10,816 nucleotides of DNA, from positions 1-10,816 of the forward strand of contig CAIPUP010000245.1 of NCBI GenBank assembly GCA_903868285.1. The letters are read 5' to 3'. The notes beneath the pieces were generated by a model that saw nothing but the letters and a program-made list of their open reading frames with translations, was not told the DNA's origin and did no database searches. Made by a program: the position numbers and the translations under genes. The stretch is from an uncultured beta proteobacterium (GTDB lineage: Bacteria; Pseudomonadota; Gammaproteobacteria; Burkholderiales; SG8-39). This document shows positions 1-6,719 of this stretch, piece by piece (the stretch's first letter is position 1; every line of letters begins with the position of its first letter).

Positions 1-19
1 CCAGCGTACAGTACAGCCC

Positions 20-442
20 ATGACTCAGCACCTTGGACTCGTTTCAATCGTCGTGCGTGATTACGATGAAGCCATCGATTTCTACGTCACCCAACTCGGT
101 TTTCGCCTGATCGAAGACTCGCCGCTGCCCGGGCACGACAAGCGCTGGGTCGTTGTGGCGCCCGATGGCACTGGGCAGGCCAAGCTGGTGCTGGCGCGCG
201 CCGATGGCCCTGATCAATTAGCCCGGGTCGACAACCAAACCGGCGGCAGGGTGTTCCTGTTCTTGCAAACAGATGACTGCGAACGTGACTACCAGCAGTA
301 CAAGTCAGCGGGCGTGGGCTTTGTCCGCGGGCCCGTGGTGGAGCCTTACGGCACCGTGGCGGTCTTCAGTGACCTGTATGGCAATCTCTGGGATCTGATC
401 GGCCCCGCTGCGCCGAACGTTGGGAGCAAAGCACAGGGGTGA
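20..442 (+). CDS. VOC family (glyoxalase/bleomycin-resistance fold) protein
   Basis: The 140-residue protein has the pattern of a small single-module vicinal-oxygen-chelate protein. It opens with a beta strand leading into VVRDYDEAIDFYVTQLGF (about residues 11-28), and ends with YGTVAVFSDLYGNLWDLIGP (about 110-129), where the last strand usually supplies a metal ligand. Family members bind a divalent metal and act as lyases, isomerases, dioxygenases or resistance proteins; nothing here fixes the reaction. The first-strand metal His common in the family (just before VVRDYD) seems to be Leu, with a His three residues earlier (His4), and the C-terminal Glu position is Asp. Metal binding is therefore uncertain. 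Only 19 bases lie upstream and no clear Shine-Dalgarno is visible, so the start is the first ATG of the frame. It is transcribed away from the upstream window edge and converges on the - strand operon. A glyoxalase-like gene also occurs in the P. aeruginosa itaconate cluster, but a link here is only suggestive. Confidence 0.85.
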   Translation: MTQHLGLVSIVVRDYDEAIDFYVTQLGFRLIEDSPLPGHDKRWVVVAPDGTGQAKLVLARADGPDQLARVDNQTGGRVFLFLQTDDCERDYQQYKSAGVGFVRGPVVEPYGTVAVFSDLYGNLWDLIGPAAPNVGSKAQG

Positions 443-546
443 CGCCAGCACTACCAGCAATGCAGGCAGCGGACAGGTTGGGGCCAGAAGCGGTCCTCCA
501 CAACCGACCGGCCTTGAACAGCCTGCTTGCACTCTTTCGGACACCG

Positions 547-563
547 AAAAAAGCCCGAGGCTT
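547..563 (-). terminator. Possible secondary rho-independent terminator for the - strand operon
   Basis: Read on the - strand, the segment forms a 5-bp stem AAGCC/GGCTT with a TCG loop, followed directly by further T residues (six T in a row ending at 547). The stem is short but the T-tract is good. It lies about 275 bases beyond the stop codon of the binding-protein gene, so it would be a back-up to the nearer hairpin at 726-747. Confidence 0.4.
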
Positions 564-725
564 CGAGTGCGATTCCTATCTTCCCGCCTTTTATGGCTGC
601 ACTGGTTGACAGCATCAAGGGTCGATTGCGCACATTTCTGCTGCATCAAGAAAGAACGACGCACGAATGGAATCCGTGCATCCCAGCCTCGGAAAAAAGC
701 AGACCTTCACTGTATAGGTTTTGAC

Positions 726-747
726 AAAACACAGCTTCTCAGCTGTG
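726..747 (-). terminator. Probable rho-independent terminator of the ABC/CoA-ester operon
   Basis: On the - strand a perfect 7-bp stem CACAGCT/AGCTGTG encloses a GAGA tetraloop (730-747) and is followed immediately by TTTT (729-726). It lies about 90 bases downstream of the stop codon of the substrate-binding protein gene, the last gene of the operon. The T-tract is short, so termination may be partial. Confidence 0.6.
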
Positions 748-837
748 CCAGTTCAAGAAATGAGCCACAAATCCACTGCATGGGGCTTGGCAGTAACGAT
801 GCGGGTAGCAGAGCGATAGTCCTCCCGCGAAACAACC

Positions 838-1731
838 TCACAGCAGTCCCGAGTCCTTAAGGAACTTGGTTGCGACTTCCTCAATGGTCTTCTTATCGAC
901 ATCAACGTTCGCATTGAGCCTTGCCATCGTGGCATCGTCCAATTTCGCCGACAGCGCATTGAGCAGCGGAGCGATCTTCGGGTTGGCCTCCATCGTGTCC
1001 TTGCGGATGACCGGAGTCAGGTTGTAAAAGGGAAAGAAGCCCTTGTCATCCCTGAGAACGACAAAATCAAACGCAGGAATCCGACCATCGGTTGCGAACG
1101 CCAGCGCGATATCGACCTGCTTTTCCTTCAACGCCTGGTAGGTTAGGCCACTGTCCATGCGACGCACGCTCTCCCGCGGGAATTCGAATCCATAGGCTGC
1201 CTCCATCGGTTTGAGCCCATCCGGTCGTGCTGCAAACTCGATGTTGCTCGCAAATGTAAGATTGGTTCCACCTTTGACAGCCCTGGCGAGGTCACTGAGC
1301 GACTTGATGTTCCTGGAGTCCGAATCCGCCCTGCGCATCACCAGGGCATAGGTGTTGTTGGCTTTGGACGGGTTGAGCCACACCAAACCCTTTGCCGCGT
1401 CGAGGTCCCTGACCCTTTTGTAGGTTTCTTCAGCATTGAGCTTGTCTGTCACCTTGTTGAAGGTAATCAGGGAGGTTCCAGTGAGCTCCCAGTAAAGATC
1501 GATCTGGCCGTTTTCCTGGGCCGCCCGCAAAACAGCACTGCCCATGCCGGCCTTCTTGCTGGCATCAATGCCCTTGGACTTCAACAACTGGGTGGTCATT
1601 TCGGCCATCAGTTGCTGCTCGGTATAGTTCTTGCCACCGACTGTGATGGCGTGTGCTGTTTGAAGGCTTAGTGCCACAGCAGCCACCGCCACCAGTTTGC
1701 CCAGATTCTTTAAAGCGTTGCGTATGTTCAT
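838..1731 (-). CDS. Osmoprotectant-type (OpuAC/OpuCC/ProX-YehZ family) ABC transporter substrate-binding protein
   Basis: This 297-residue protein is the periplasmic receptor of the adjoining ABC importer. Residues 1-28 form a Sec signal peptide: basic start, hydrophobic core, AHA cleavage site, with ITVGGKNYTE as the likely mature N-terminus. Family motifs in order are GGKNYTEQQ (32-40), IDLYWELTGTSL (77-88), NNTYAL (125-130), YGFEF (180-184) and FATDGRI (212-218). Aligned by spacing to the betaine receptor ProX of Archaeoglobus fulgidus and Bacillus OpuCC as I remember them, the carboxylate-contacting Lys, Thr and Arg appear kept (K34, T86, R169), while the four cage tyrosines become L83, Y128, F212 and Y236. 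The ligand may therefore not be a standard quaternary amine. The gene is last in the operon, 51 bases after the second permease, and has its own strong ribosome-binding site, as expected for a receptor needed in excess. Confidence 0.9.
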   Translation of the reverse strand: MNIRNALKNLGKLVAVAAVALSLQTAHAITVGGKNYTEQQLMAEMTTQLLKSKGIDASKKAGMGSAVLRAAQENGQIDLYWELTGTSLITFNKVTDKLNAEETYKRVRDLDAAKGLVWLNPSKANNTYALVMRRADSDSRNIKSLSDLARAVKGGTNLTFASNIEFAARPDGLKPMEAAYGFEFPRESVRRMDSGLTYQALKEKQVDIALAFATDGRIPAFDFVVLRDDKGFFPFYNLTPVIRKDTMEANPKIAPLLNALSAKLDDATMARLNANVDVDKKTIEEVATKFLKDSGLL

Positions 1732-1735
1732 TGTC

Positions 1736-1742
1736 GTCTCCT
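1736..1742 (-). promoter_or_regulatory. Strong ribosome-binding site of the substrate-binding protein gene
   Basis: On the - strand the sequence AGGAGAC ends four bases before the ATG, leaving six bases between GGAG and the start codon. This is the best Shine-Dalgarno match I noticed in the operon. It confirms the start at 1731 and suggests high translation of the receptor. Confidence 0.75.
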
Positions 1743-1782
1743 GTCAGGGTTGAGTAAAAGTAGAGCTATCGAAAAGGGGAAG

Positions 1783-2541
1783 TCATCGCAGCGGGTTGAC
1801 ACCGCGTGGGACCAGGTAGTAGGCAATCAGGCCCAGACTGAAATCGACCAACACCGCGAGCCCTGCAGTTGGAATTGCACCGGCCAGCATCATGGCCGGT
1901 TCATTGAGGTCGATGCCTGTGAAGATGAGTTCGCCCAGGCCTCCACCACCAATAAGGAACGCCATTGGCACCGTGCCCACATTGATGGCAAGTGCGGTTC
2001 GTACACCGGCGAGCAGAACATACATGGCGTTGGGCAACTCGACGCGCACTAGAAGTTGCATGGGCGTCATTCCCATGCCGCGCCCGGCCTCCAGCAAATA
2101 GGGATCGACACCGCGCAGGCCGGCCATGGTATTGCGCACGATCGGCAGCAGCGTCACCGCCCACAAAGCAAAAACTGCTGGTGGCGTACCAATCCCCAAC
2201 CAGCTCATCGACAAGGCCAGGATGGCCAGGGAGGGGATCGTTGACCCGATGGTGAGCACCCGTGCGCCGGGCTCAGAAATCTTGGCGAACGATGGTCGGC
2301 TCAAAATGATGCCAACCGGGATCCCAACCAGGATTGCCAGGCCGCCTGACAACGCCGCCAACCCGAGGTGCTGCACTGCCAGATGCACGATGTCGCCACC
2401 GTAGCGGCGCAACATCTCCGGCAGGTCGATCCAGCGCAGCACGCCAAGTGCGACCGCAATGATGGCGCCCCACAGCAACCACTCGCCAACCTTGCTGCCG
2501 ACACAGCCCATGGCCCTGCCGCTGACGGGGCGGTCGTTCAT
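1783..2541 (-). CDS. Osmoprotectant-type ABC transporter permease (second, distal)
   Basis: This 252-residue inner-membrane protein is one of two OpuCB/OpuCD (YehW/YehY)-like permeases for the importer. A hydrophobic segment at about 20-37 is followed by several membrane spans. The BPD-type EAA loop that docks on the ATPase is at about 151-170 (EAGRGMGMTP then VELP). The frame stays open to 2736, but the upstream part is Arg-rich, overlaps the ATPase coding region and does not look like protein. The ATG at 2541 overlaps the ATPase stop codon in an ATGA arrangement, so I chose that start, which implies translational coupling. Compared with the proximal permease it has about 35 extra N-terminal residues, including an additional hydrophobic segment. 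The two permeases probably form a heterodimer. Confidence 0.9.
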   Translation of the reverse strand: MNDRPVSGRAMGCVGSKVGEWLLWGAIIAVALGVLRWIDLPEMLRRYGGDIVHLAVQHLGLAALSGGLAILVGIPVGIILSRPSFAKISEPGARVLTIGSTIPSLAILALSMSWLGIGTPPAVFALWAVTLLPIVRNTMAGLRGVDPYLLEAGRGMGMTPMQLLVRVELPNAMYVLLAGVRTALAINVGTVPMAFLIGGGGLGELIFTGIDLNEPAMMLAGAIPTAGLAVLVDFSLGLIAYYLVPRGVNPLR

Positions 2542-3665
2542 GCCCGTCCCCCGGCCTCGTAGGTCCTGCCGAGCAGGTGCCTGATGCGACGCATCTCCAG
2601 AGCCCCTACATGGCGCCCCTCGTCGTCTACGCAGGATAGCCACTCGACGTCGTTCTCGAACATTCTGGAAACGGCTGTGCGAAGGTCGGCTGCCACCGAA
2701 ACGCTGGCCGCGATCGGGGTACTTGCATGCCCGCAAGTGCTGCCGGGTCCGAACGAACTCGCCGCAGTCATGAATCCGTGCGGCTTGCCCTCAGGTGTAA
2801 CGATCACCAGCGCCGCAGCACCGGACTCATGCAACATCGCCTGCGCGAGAACCGGATCGGCGCCAAGTGAAAGAACCGGTGCATCACTTGTCATGGCGTC
2901 GGCCACACGAATCAACCCGAGGCGCTTGATGGTGCGATCGGCACCCACGAAGTCCGCGATAAAGGGTTGCGCAGGGTGGGCCAGAACGTTGTCCGGTGAG
3001 TCAATCTGCTCCAGCCGGCCAGCGCGAAAAATGGCAATCTTGTCGCCCATCTTGACGGCCTCATCGATGTCATGGCTGACGAACAGGATGGTCTTGTGCA
3101 ACTTCTCCTGCAGCTTCAGAAACTCGTCCTGGATGGCTGCACGGTTGATCGGGTCGATAGCGCCAAACGGCTCGTCCATCAGCATCACGGGCGGATCGGC
3201 TGCCAGAGCGCGCGCCACGCCGACGCGCTGCTGCTGGCCGCCGGACAACTCCTTGGGGTACCTCTTTAGAAAGGTGGCTGGGTCGAGCGCCGTCAACTCG
3301 AGCAGCTCGGCCGCTCGCCGGCGCGCCTTGGCGGCGTCCCAGCCGAGCAGGCGCGGCACCACGCAGATGTTCTCCTCGACCGTCATATTAGGAAACAGTC
3401 CGATCTGCTGGATTACGTAGCCAATCTTGCGGCGTAGTTCCACTGTGGGTATGTCGGTTGTATCCTGGCCGTCGATCAGCACACGCCCGCCGGTTGGTGT
3501 GACGATACGATTGACCATCTTGAGTGTCGTGGTCTTCCCACAGCCCGAGGGGCCGAGTAACACGCAGATCTCACCGGTCGGCACTTCCATGTCGATGTGG
3601 TCGGCGGCCACTACCTTGCGTACCGGCGTTTCGTATATCTTTGTCAGTCGCTCAAGTTTTATCAT
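2538..3665 (-). CDS. Osmoprotectant-type ABC transporter ATP-binding protein with C-terminal CBS domains (OpuCA/YehX-like)
   Basis: The 375-residue protein is the cytoplasmic ATPase that drives the importer. It has Walker A GPSGCGKT (38-45), a Q-loop around 85-86, signature LSGGQQQRVGVARA (139-152), Walker B VMLMDEPFGAID (159-170) and the switch His in FVSHDIDEA (194-202). After about residue 245 a CBS pair follows, starting IRVADAMTSDAPV (251-263), with a second half at about 316-365. In characterised Opu systems this tail regulates transport (ionic strength in OpuA, cyclic di-AMP in Firmicute OpuCA); whether it does so here is unknown. The ATG at 3665 begins the classical N-terminus of the family, with only a weak GAGA-type ribosome site. 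Sixty bases separate it from the first permease, and its stop overlaps the second permease start. Confidence 0.93.
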   Translation of the reverse strand: MIKLERLTKIYETPVRKVVAADHIDMEVPTGEICVLLGPSGCGKTTTLKMVNRIVTPTGGRVLIDGQDTTDIPTVELRRKIGYVIQQIGLFPNMTVEENICVVPRLLGWDAAKARRRAAELLELTALDPATFLKRYPKELSGGQQQRVGVARALAADPPVMLMDEPFGAIDPINRAAIQDEFLKLQEKLHKTILFVSHDIDEAVKMGDKIAIFRAGRLEQIDSPDNVLAHPAQPFIADFVGADRTIKRLGLIRVADAMTSDAPVLSLGADPVLAQAMLHESGAAALVIVTPEGKPHGFMTAASSFGPGSTCGHASTPIAASVSVAADLRTAVSRMFENDVEWLSCVDDEGRHVGALEMRRIRHLLGRTYEAGGRA

Positions 3666-3725
3666 GGCGTGTCTCGTTGTCTGTGATGTCGCATGCGTCG
3701 CAGATGATTGACCAGGAGGCAGGCC

Positions 3726-4376
3726 TCACGGCCGGATGCCGGCAGGCGTGAGGCGGCGCTGCAGCCACGCGAGGCAGAAGTCAGCGGTGATGGCCAAAAG
3801 GCTCACCGCCAGCGCACCGGTGATCAACTGACGGCTGTCGGTCTGCGAGATACCTCGGCTGATGAATGTGCCAAGTCCGCCGGCGCCTATGTAGGCCGCA
3901 ACGGCCATGATTCCGATATTCATCACCGCAGCAGTTCGTACGCCGGCCATGATGACGGGAACAGCCAGCGGGATCTCCACGATCGCCAGGCGCTGCGTTG
4001 GAGTCATGCCCATGCCCTGCGCAGCTTCCCGCAATGCCGGGTCCACGTTCCTGATCGCGGTATAAGTGTTTCGGATGATGGGCAGTTGCGAATACAACAT
4101 GACCGCGATCACAGCGGGCAGGTACCCGATGCCTTGACCGATCGTCGACAGGATCGGGATCATCAGTCCGAACAGTGCCACCGACGGGATCGTCATGATC
4201 ATCGAAGCGATGTACAACACGAACTTGGCGATGCGCTCGTTCTGGGTGATCGCGATGCCGATCGGAACACCGGTAATGATCGCAACACCTACCGCAACGC
4301 CGACCAGCGACACATGCTCCAGAGCGCGGATTCCAAGGAGCCCAAGGTTTTGCATGATGAACTGCAGGGTTTCCAT
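3726..4376 (-). CDS. Osmoprotectant-type ABC transporter permease (first, proximal)
   Basis: This 216-residue inner-membrane protein of the OpuCB/YehW type has about five to six hydrophobic segments. The EAA loop is at about 117-136 (EAAQGMGMTPTQ, then VEIPL). The frame is open to an upstream ATG at 4442, which would overlap the preceding MmgE/PrpD gene by about 50 bases and add a polar, Arg-rich extension unlike the family. The ATG at 4376 is preceded by AGGCGG seven bases away, gives the usual family length and leaves 16 bases after the previous stop, so I prefer it. The protein should pair with the second permease, one on each side of the translocation path. It is the first transporter gene after the catabolic genes, which places uptake and catabolism in one transcript. 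Confidence 0.9.
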   Translation of the reverse strand: METLQFIMQNLGLLGIRALEHVSLVGVAVGVAIITGVPIGIAITQNERIAKFVLYIASMIMTIPSVALFGLMIPILSTIGQGIGYLPAVIAVMLYSQLPIIRNTYTAIRNVDPALREAAQGMGMTPTQRLAIVEIPLAVPVIMAGVRTAAVMNIGIMAVAAYIGAGGLGTFISRGISQTDSRQLITGALAVSLLAITADFCLAWLQRRLTPAGIRP

Positions 4377-4392
4377 TAGATGGCCGCCTGTC

Positions 4393-5805
4393 TCAGTCGC
4401 GGGGGACAGGCGACGCCTGACGGGCGCAGCCTGTGTCGTCAATCAAGTGATGGAAGTGGCGAGTAACGGCGCTCAGGTCGGGCAACTGAGCGAACCTGCC
4501 CAGGGTCAACTCCAGTTCGACTGCACTCAGCACGCCAATGACCGGATCCACACACTGGTGCAGCTTGACGCTGAGTTCCTTCTCGCTCAATGGACTGGAC
4601 GGACCTCCGGGTACATCGCCTATAGTTATCTCGAGCTGTACGCCGCTCTTGAGCCAGACACGAACATGGTCCGGCTCTTCTGGTGACGAGTCGGTGCCGT
4701 TCGGATCGGCCGGGTAGTGAAGCAGAGTGATACGTGGCATCAGGTCGCGCACTTCCGTGCGGCCGAGCGCATCGGGCAAAAAGTCGGACTCCAAGACGTC
4801 ACCGGTGCAGAGCGCGTTGGCCAGGCAAAACTGCATGCTGAAGCGGGCCTGGTCCGCGGTCTGTGCATGCGGGTAGGCCAGCACCTGCGCATTGCGATCT
4901 GGCAGTTCCGCTTCGATGCGCTCTACCTGCACGGGGTCGATCCGGTGCAACTCGCGCAAGCGTAGCAGGCCGGCGATTGCGCGATGTGTATAACTACAGG
5001 TTGGGAAGCGCTTGGTAACCAGGCCGAACTGTTCGATCGCCAGGGGCGCACCCAGTTCGGCCAGCGCACGGTCGAAACCCGGTGCCGTAGCGCCGCCAAG
5101 CAGTGTCAATATGCTCCCGGGACCGTCGAGCGTGGTCTTCGACGCCGTGATGCCGCTTTGCGCCAACCGTGCTGCAAGGATGCCGTTCTTTGCCGCCAGT
5201 CCCGCATGCAGCGGTTTGACCATCGTGCCGAACTGCGACTTGAAGCCAGCAGCCATGCTAGTCGCGATACTCAGCGCAGTGTCGCAGGCGTCGCCGTCCA
5301 GTCTCAGAAGACGCGCGCAGGCGGCTGACGCGCCCAGCGTTCCGAGCGTCGCGGTGGAATGCCAGCCGCGCTCGTAATGTGCCATATTGACGGCTTTGCC
5401 GACACAGGCCATGGCTTCGTAGCCGACCACATACGCATCCAGCATGGCGCCACCCGATGCGCCAATTTCCTCGGCCAAGGCGACCAGGGCCGGCACCAGC
5501 ACGGCGCTCGGGTGGCTGACCGCAGGAAAGTCATAGTCGTCGAAATCGAGCGCATGTGCCGCCGTGCCATTCAGGAGCGCTGCCCACGGAGCCGCGACGC
5601 GCCTGCCGCCAACGGCGTTGCACGGCCCGCTGCCCCAGGCATCAATGACCTGCCCAGTGCGCAGGGTAACGGAGGCGCGGCTACCGGCGAGCATGCAAGC
5701 CACCGTATCCTGAACCGCGACGCGCGCACGTCGCGTGGCCAGAGAGTCATGGTGCATGGGGCATTCGGCGACCCAATTGGCGATGCGTGTCAGTGCGTTG
5801 TCCAT
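4393..5805 (-). CDS. MmgE/PrpD family protein (2-methylcitrate dehydratase / cis-aconitate decarboxylase superfamily)
   Basis: This 470-residue cytoplasmic protein covers the whole MmgE/PrpD fold: a helical N-terminal domain and a smaller C-terminal lid domain. Superfamily hallmarks are HALDFDD (84-90), SHPSAVLVPAL (97-107), GWHSTATLG (147-155), KPLHAG (197-202) and KRFPTCSYTH (265-274). These correspond to the active-site Asp, His, His, Lys and His described for mammalian cis-aconitate decarboxylase (ACOD1/IRG1); the Thr after DFDD in that enzyme is Tyr91 here. Members dehydrate 2-methylcitrate, decarboxylate cis-aconitate to itaconate or do unknown reactions. Its place next to an itaconate-type pathway makes a role in making or interconverting the substrate attractive but unproven. 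The open frame reaches 5976, but the extension lies in the upstream lyase gene and is low-complexity. The ATG at 5805, 11 bases after the lyase stop, matches the family start, although its ribosome site is weak. Confidence 0.9.
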   Translation of the reverse strand: MDNALTRIANWVAECPMHHDSLATRRARVAVQDTVACMLAGSRASVTLRTGQVIDAWGSGPCNAVGGRRVAAPWAALLNGTAAHALDFDDYDFPAVSHPSAVLVPALVALAEEIGASGGAMLDAYVVGYEAMACVGKAVNMAHYERGWHSTATLGTLGASAACARLLRLDGDACDTALSIATSMAAGFKSQFGTMVKPLHAGLAAKNGILAARLAQSGITASKTTLDGPGSILTLLGGATAPGFDRALAELGAPLAIEQFGLVTKRFPTCSYTHRAIAGLLRLRELHRIDPVQVERIEAELPDRNAQVLAYPHAQTADQARFSMQFCLANALCTGDVLESDFLPDALGRTEVRDLMPRITLLHYPADPNGTDSSPEEPDHVRVWLKSGVQLEITIGDVPGGPSSPLSEKELSVKLHQCVDPVIGVLSAVELELTLGRFAQLPDLSAVTRHFHHLIDDTGCARQASPVPRD

Positions 5806-5816
5806 ATGGATACCGA

Positions 5817-6719
5817 TCAGCGGGCAGCGGAGGGAGAGGCAATTCGTTCGCGGGCCAGCAGTGCGCGTGCCCGCTTGATGACCGGCAAGTCCAGCATGCC
5901 GCCTCGGAAGGAAACAGCACCATGCCCATCGCGCAGTGCTTGTTCGAATGCTTCGACGGCGCCCCGCGCCCAGCATAGTTCGGCGACCGCTGGTGAGAAC
6001 GCATCATTGAGTGCGGCGACCTGGGATGGATGGATGCAGAAGGCGCCCTCCAGTCCCATCGCGCACGCCGATCGAGCCAGACTCTGAAAGAGTGTGTGCT
6101 CCTCGATCGCGGCAATGCTGCCGGGCAGTCCGTAGGGCGTCAAACCTGCAGCGCGGGCCGCAAGTACCAGGCTGCGCATCGGATCTGTCAGGTTGTCTGG
6201 TGTCGGAGCGAAGCCGCAATCCAAAGCCAGGTCTTCCGTCCCTAGCGTGATCCCACAAAGACGTGCACCGGCGCCAGCAATGGCATTGATACGGCCCAGC
6301 GACGCGGCAGTTTCGACCATCGCAATGACACGCAACCCTCCAATGGGCATGGCCCGTTCGTGCTCGAGCGTGCCGATCATCTCGTCGATCAAGGCGATAT
6401 GCTCCGGCCCCATCACTTTGGGCAGAGTGATCGCGGCCACGCCTGGCCGGACTGCGACATCCATGTCGCGCACACATGCAGAAAGTTCGCGATTGACACG
6501 CACGATGACGTCTGTGCCGCGTCCAGCCAGCGTGACGATTGCGTTGCCGAGCATGTCGCGGGCCTCGGCCTTGGATGGTTCTGGAACACCGTCTTCAAGG
6601 TCGAGAACAATCGCATCTGCAGCACGTGTGTGAGCCCGTTCGACCATTCGCCGCTGGTGGGCGGGCACGAACAACATGGAACGCCAGGAACGCCCAGGCA
6701 GTCGGTTCCCGTGCATCAT
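5817..6719 (-). CDS. CitE-like CoA-ester lyase (HpcH/HpaI family), candidate citramalyl-CoA lyase
   Basis: The 300-residue TIM-barrel protein belongs to the citrate-lyase-beta/malyl-CoA lyase group, which splits 3-hydroxyacyl-CoA esters in a Mg-dependent retro-Claisen reaction. Visible features are RSMLFVPAH (13-21), DAIVLDLEDGVPEPSK (35-50), RVN with Arg74, the metal ligands Glu136 (in VETAAS) and Asp163 (in GTEDLALDCG), and CIHPSQV (228-234). In this operon it most likely cleaves citramalyl-CoA to pyruvate and acetyl-CoA, as Ccl/RipC does; malyl-CoA-type activity cannot be excluded from sequence. I chose the ATG at 6719, which overlaps the stop of the hydratase gene as ATGA and is preceded by a G-rich ribosome site. 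The next codon is also ATG (6716). The frame is open to 6782, but that part overlaps the hydratase gene. All catalytic positions are present and the gene looks intact. Confidence 0.88.
   Translation of the reverse strand: MMHGNRLPGRSWRSMLFVPAHQRRMVERAHTRAADAIVLDLEDGVPEPSKAEARDMLGNAIVTLAGRGTDVIVRVNRELSACVRDMDVAVRPGVAAITLPKVMGPEHIALIDEMIGTLEHERAMPIGGLRVIAMVETAASLGRINAIAGAGARLCGITLGTEDLALDCGFAPTPDNLTDPMRSLVLAARAAGLTPYGLPGSIAAIEEHTLFQSLARSACAMGLEGAFCIHPSQVAALNDAFSPAVAELCWARGAVEAFEQALRDGHGAVSFRGGMLDLPVIKRARALLARERIASPSAAR

Larger units (their letters stand above)
443..837. other. Intergenic region between convergent genes
   Basis: About 395 bases separate the VOC gene from the end of the - strand operon. 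Open frames here are short, lack recognisable domains and have no convincing ribosome-binding site, so I see no gene. No tRNA-like structure was recognised. The stretch has more A/T runs than the flanking genes and holds two hairpins followed by T-tracts when read on the - strand, listed separately as terminators. I found no obvious terminator for the + strand VOC gene. Confidence 0.6.

Noticed and set aside
420..860. 146-residue open frame across the intergenic region
   Set aside because: No family resemblance, overlaps the VOC gene end and the operon end, and contains both terminator-like hairpins.
2542..2736. N-terminal extension of the distal permease frame, making a 317-residue protein
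   Set aside because: The added part is Arg-rich, lies inside the ATPase coding region and lacks membrane-protein character. The ATGA overlap at 2541 gives a natural start.
2584..3420. 278-residue open frame on the + strand opposite the ATPase
   Set aside because: Low-complexity Ser/Ala/Arg composition with no recognisable domain, fully antisense to a clear ABC ATPase.
838..4376. Simple glycine betaine uptake system for osmoprotection
   Set aside because: Not excluded, but not preferred: the genes follow CoA-ester catabolic genes with short gaps, and the receptor cage looks altered.
3708..4379. 223-residue open frame on the + strand opposite the proximal permease
   Set aside because: It is rich in Asp, His, Arg and Gln with no domain, as expected of an antisense shadow of a membrane-protein gene.
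5359..6087. 242-residue open frame on the + strand
   Set aside because: It spans the antisense of two clear genes, has no domain and arises from high GC content.
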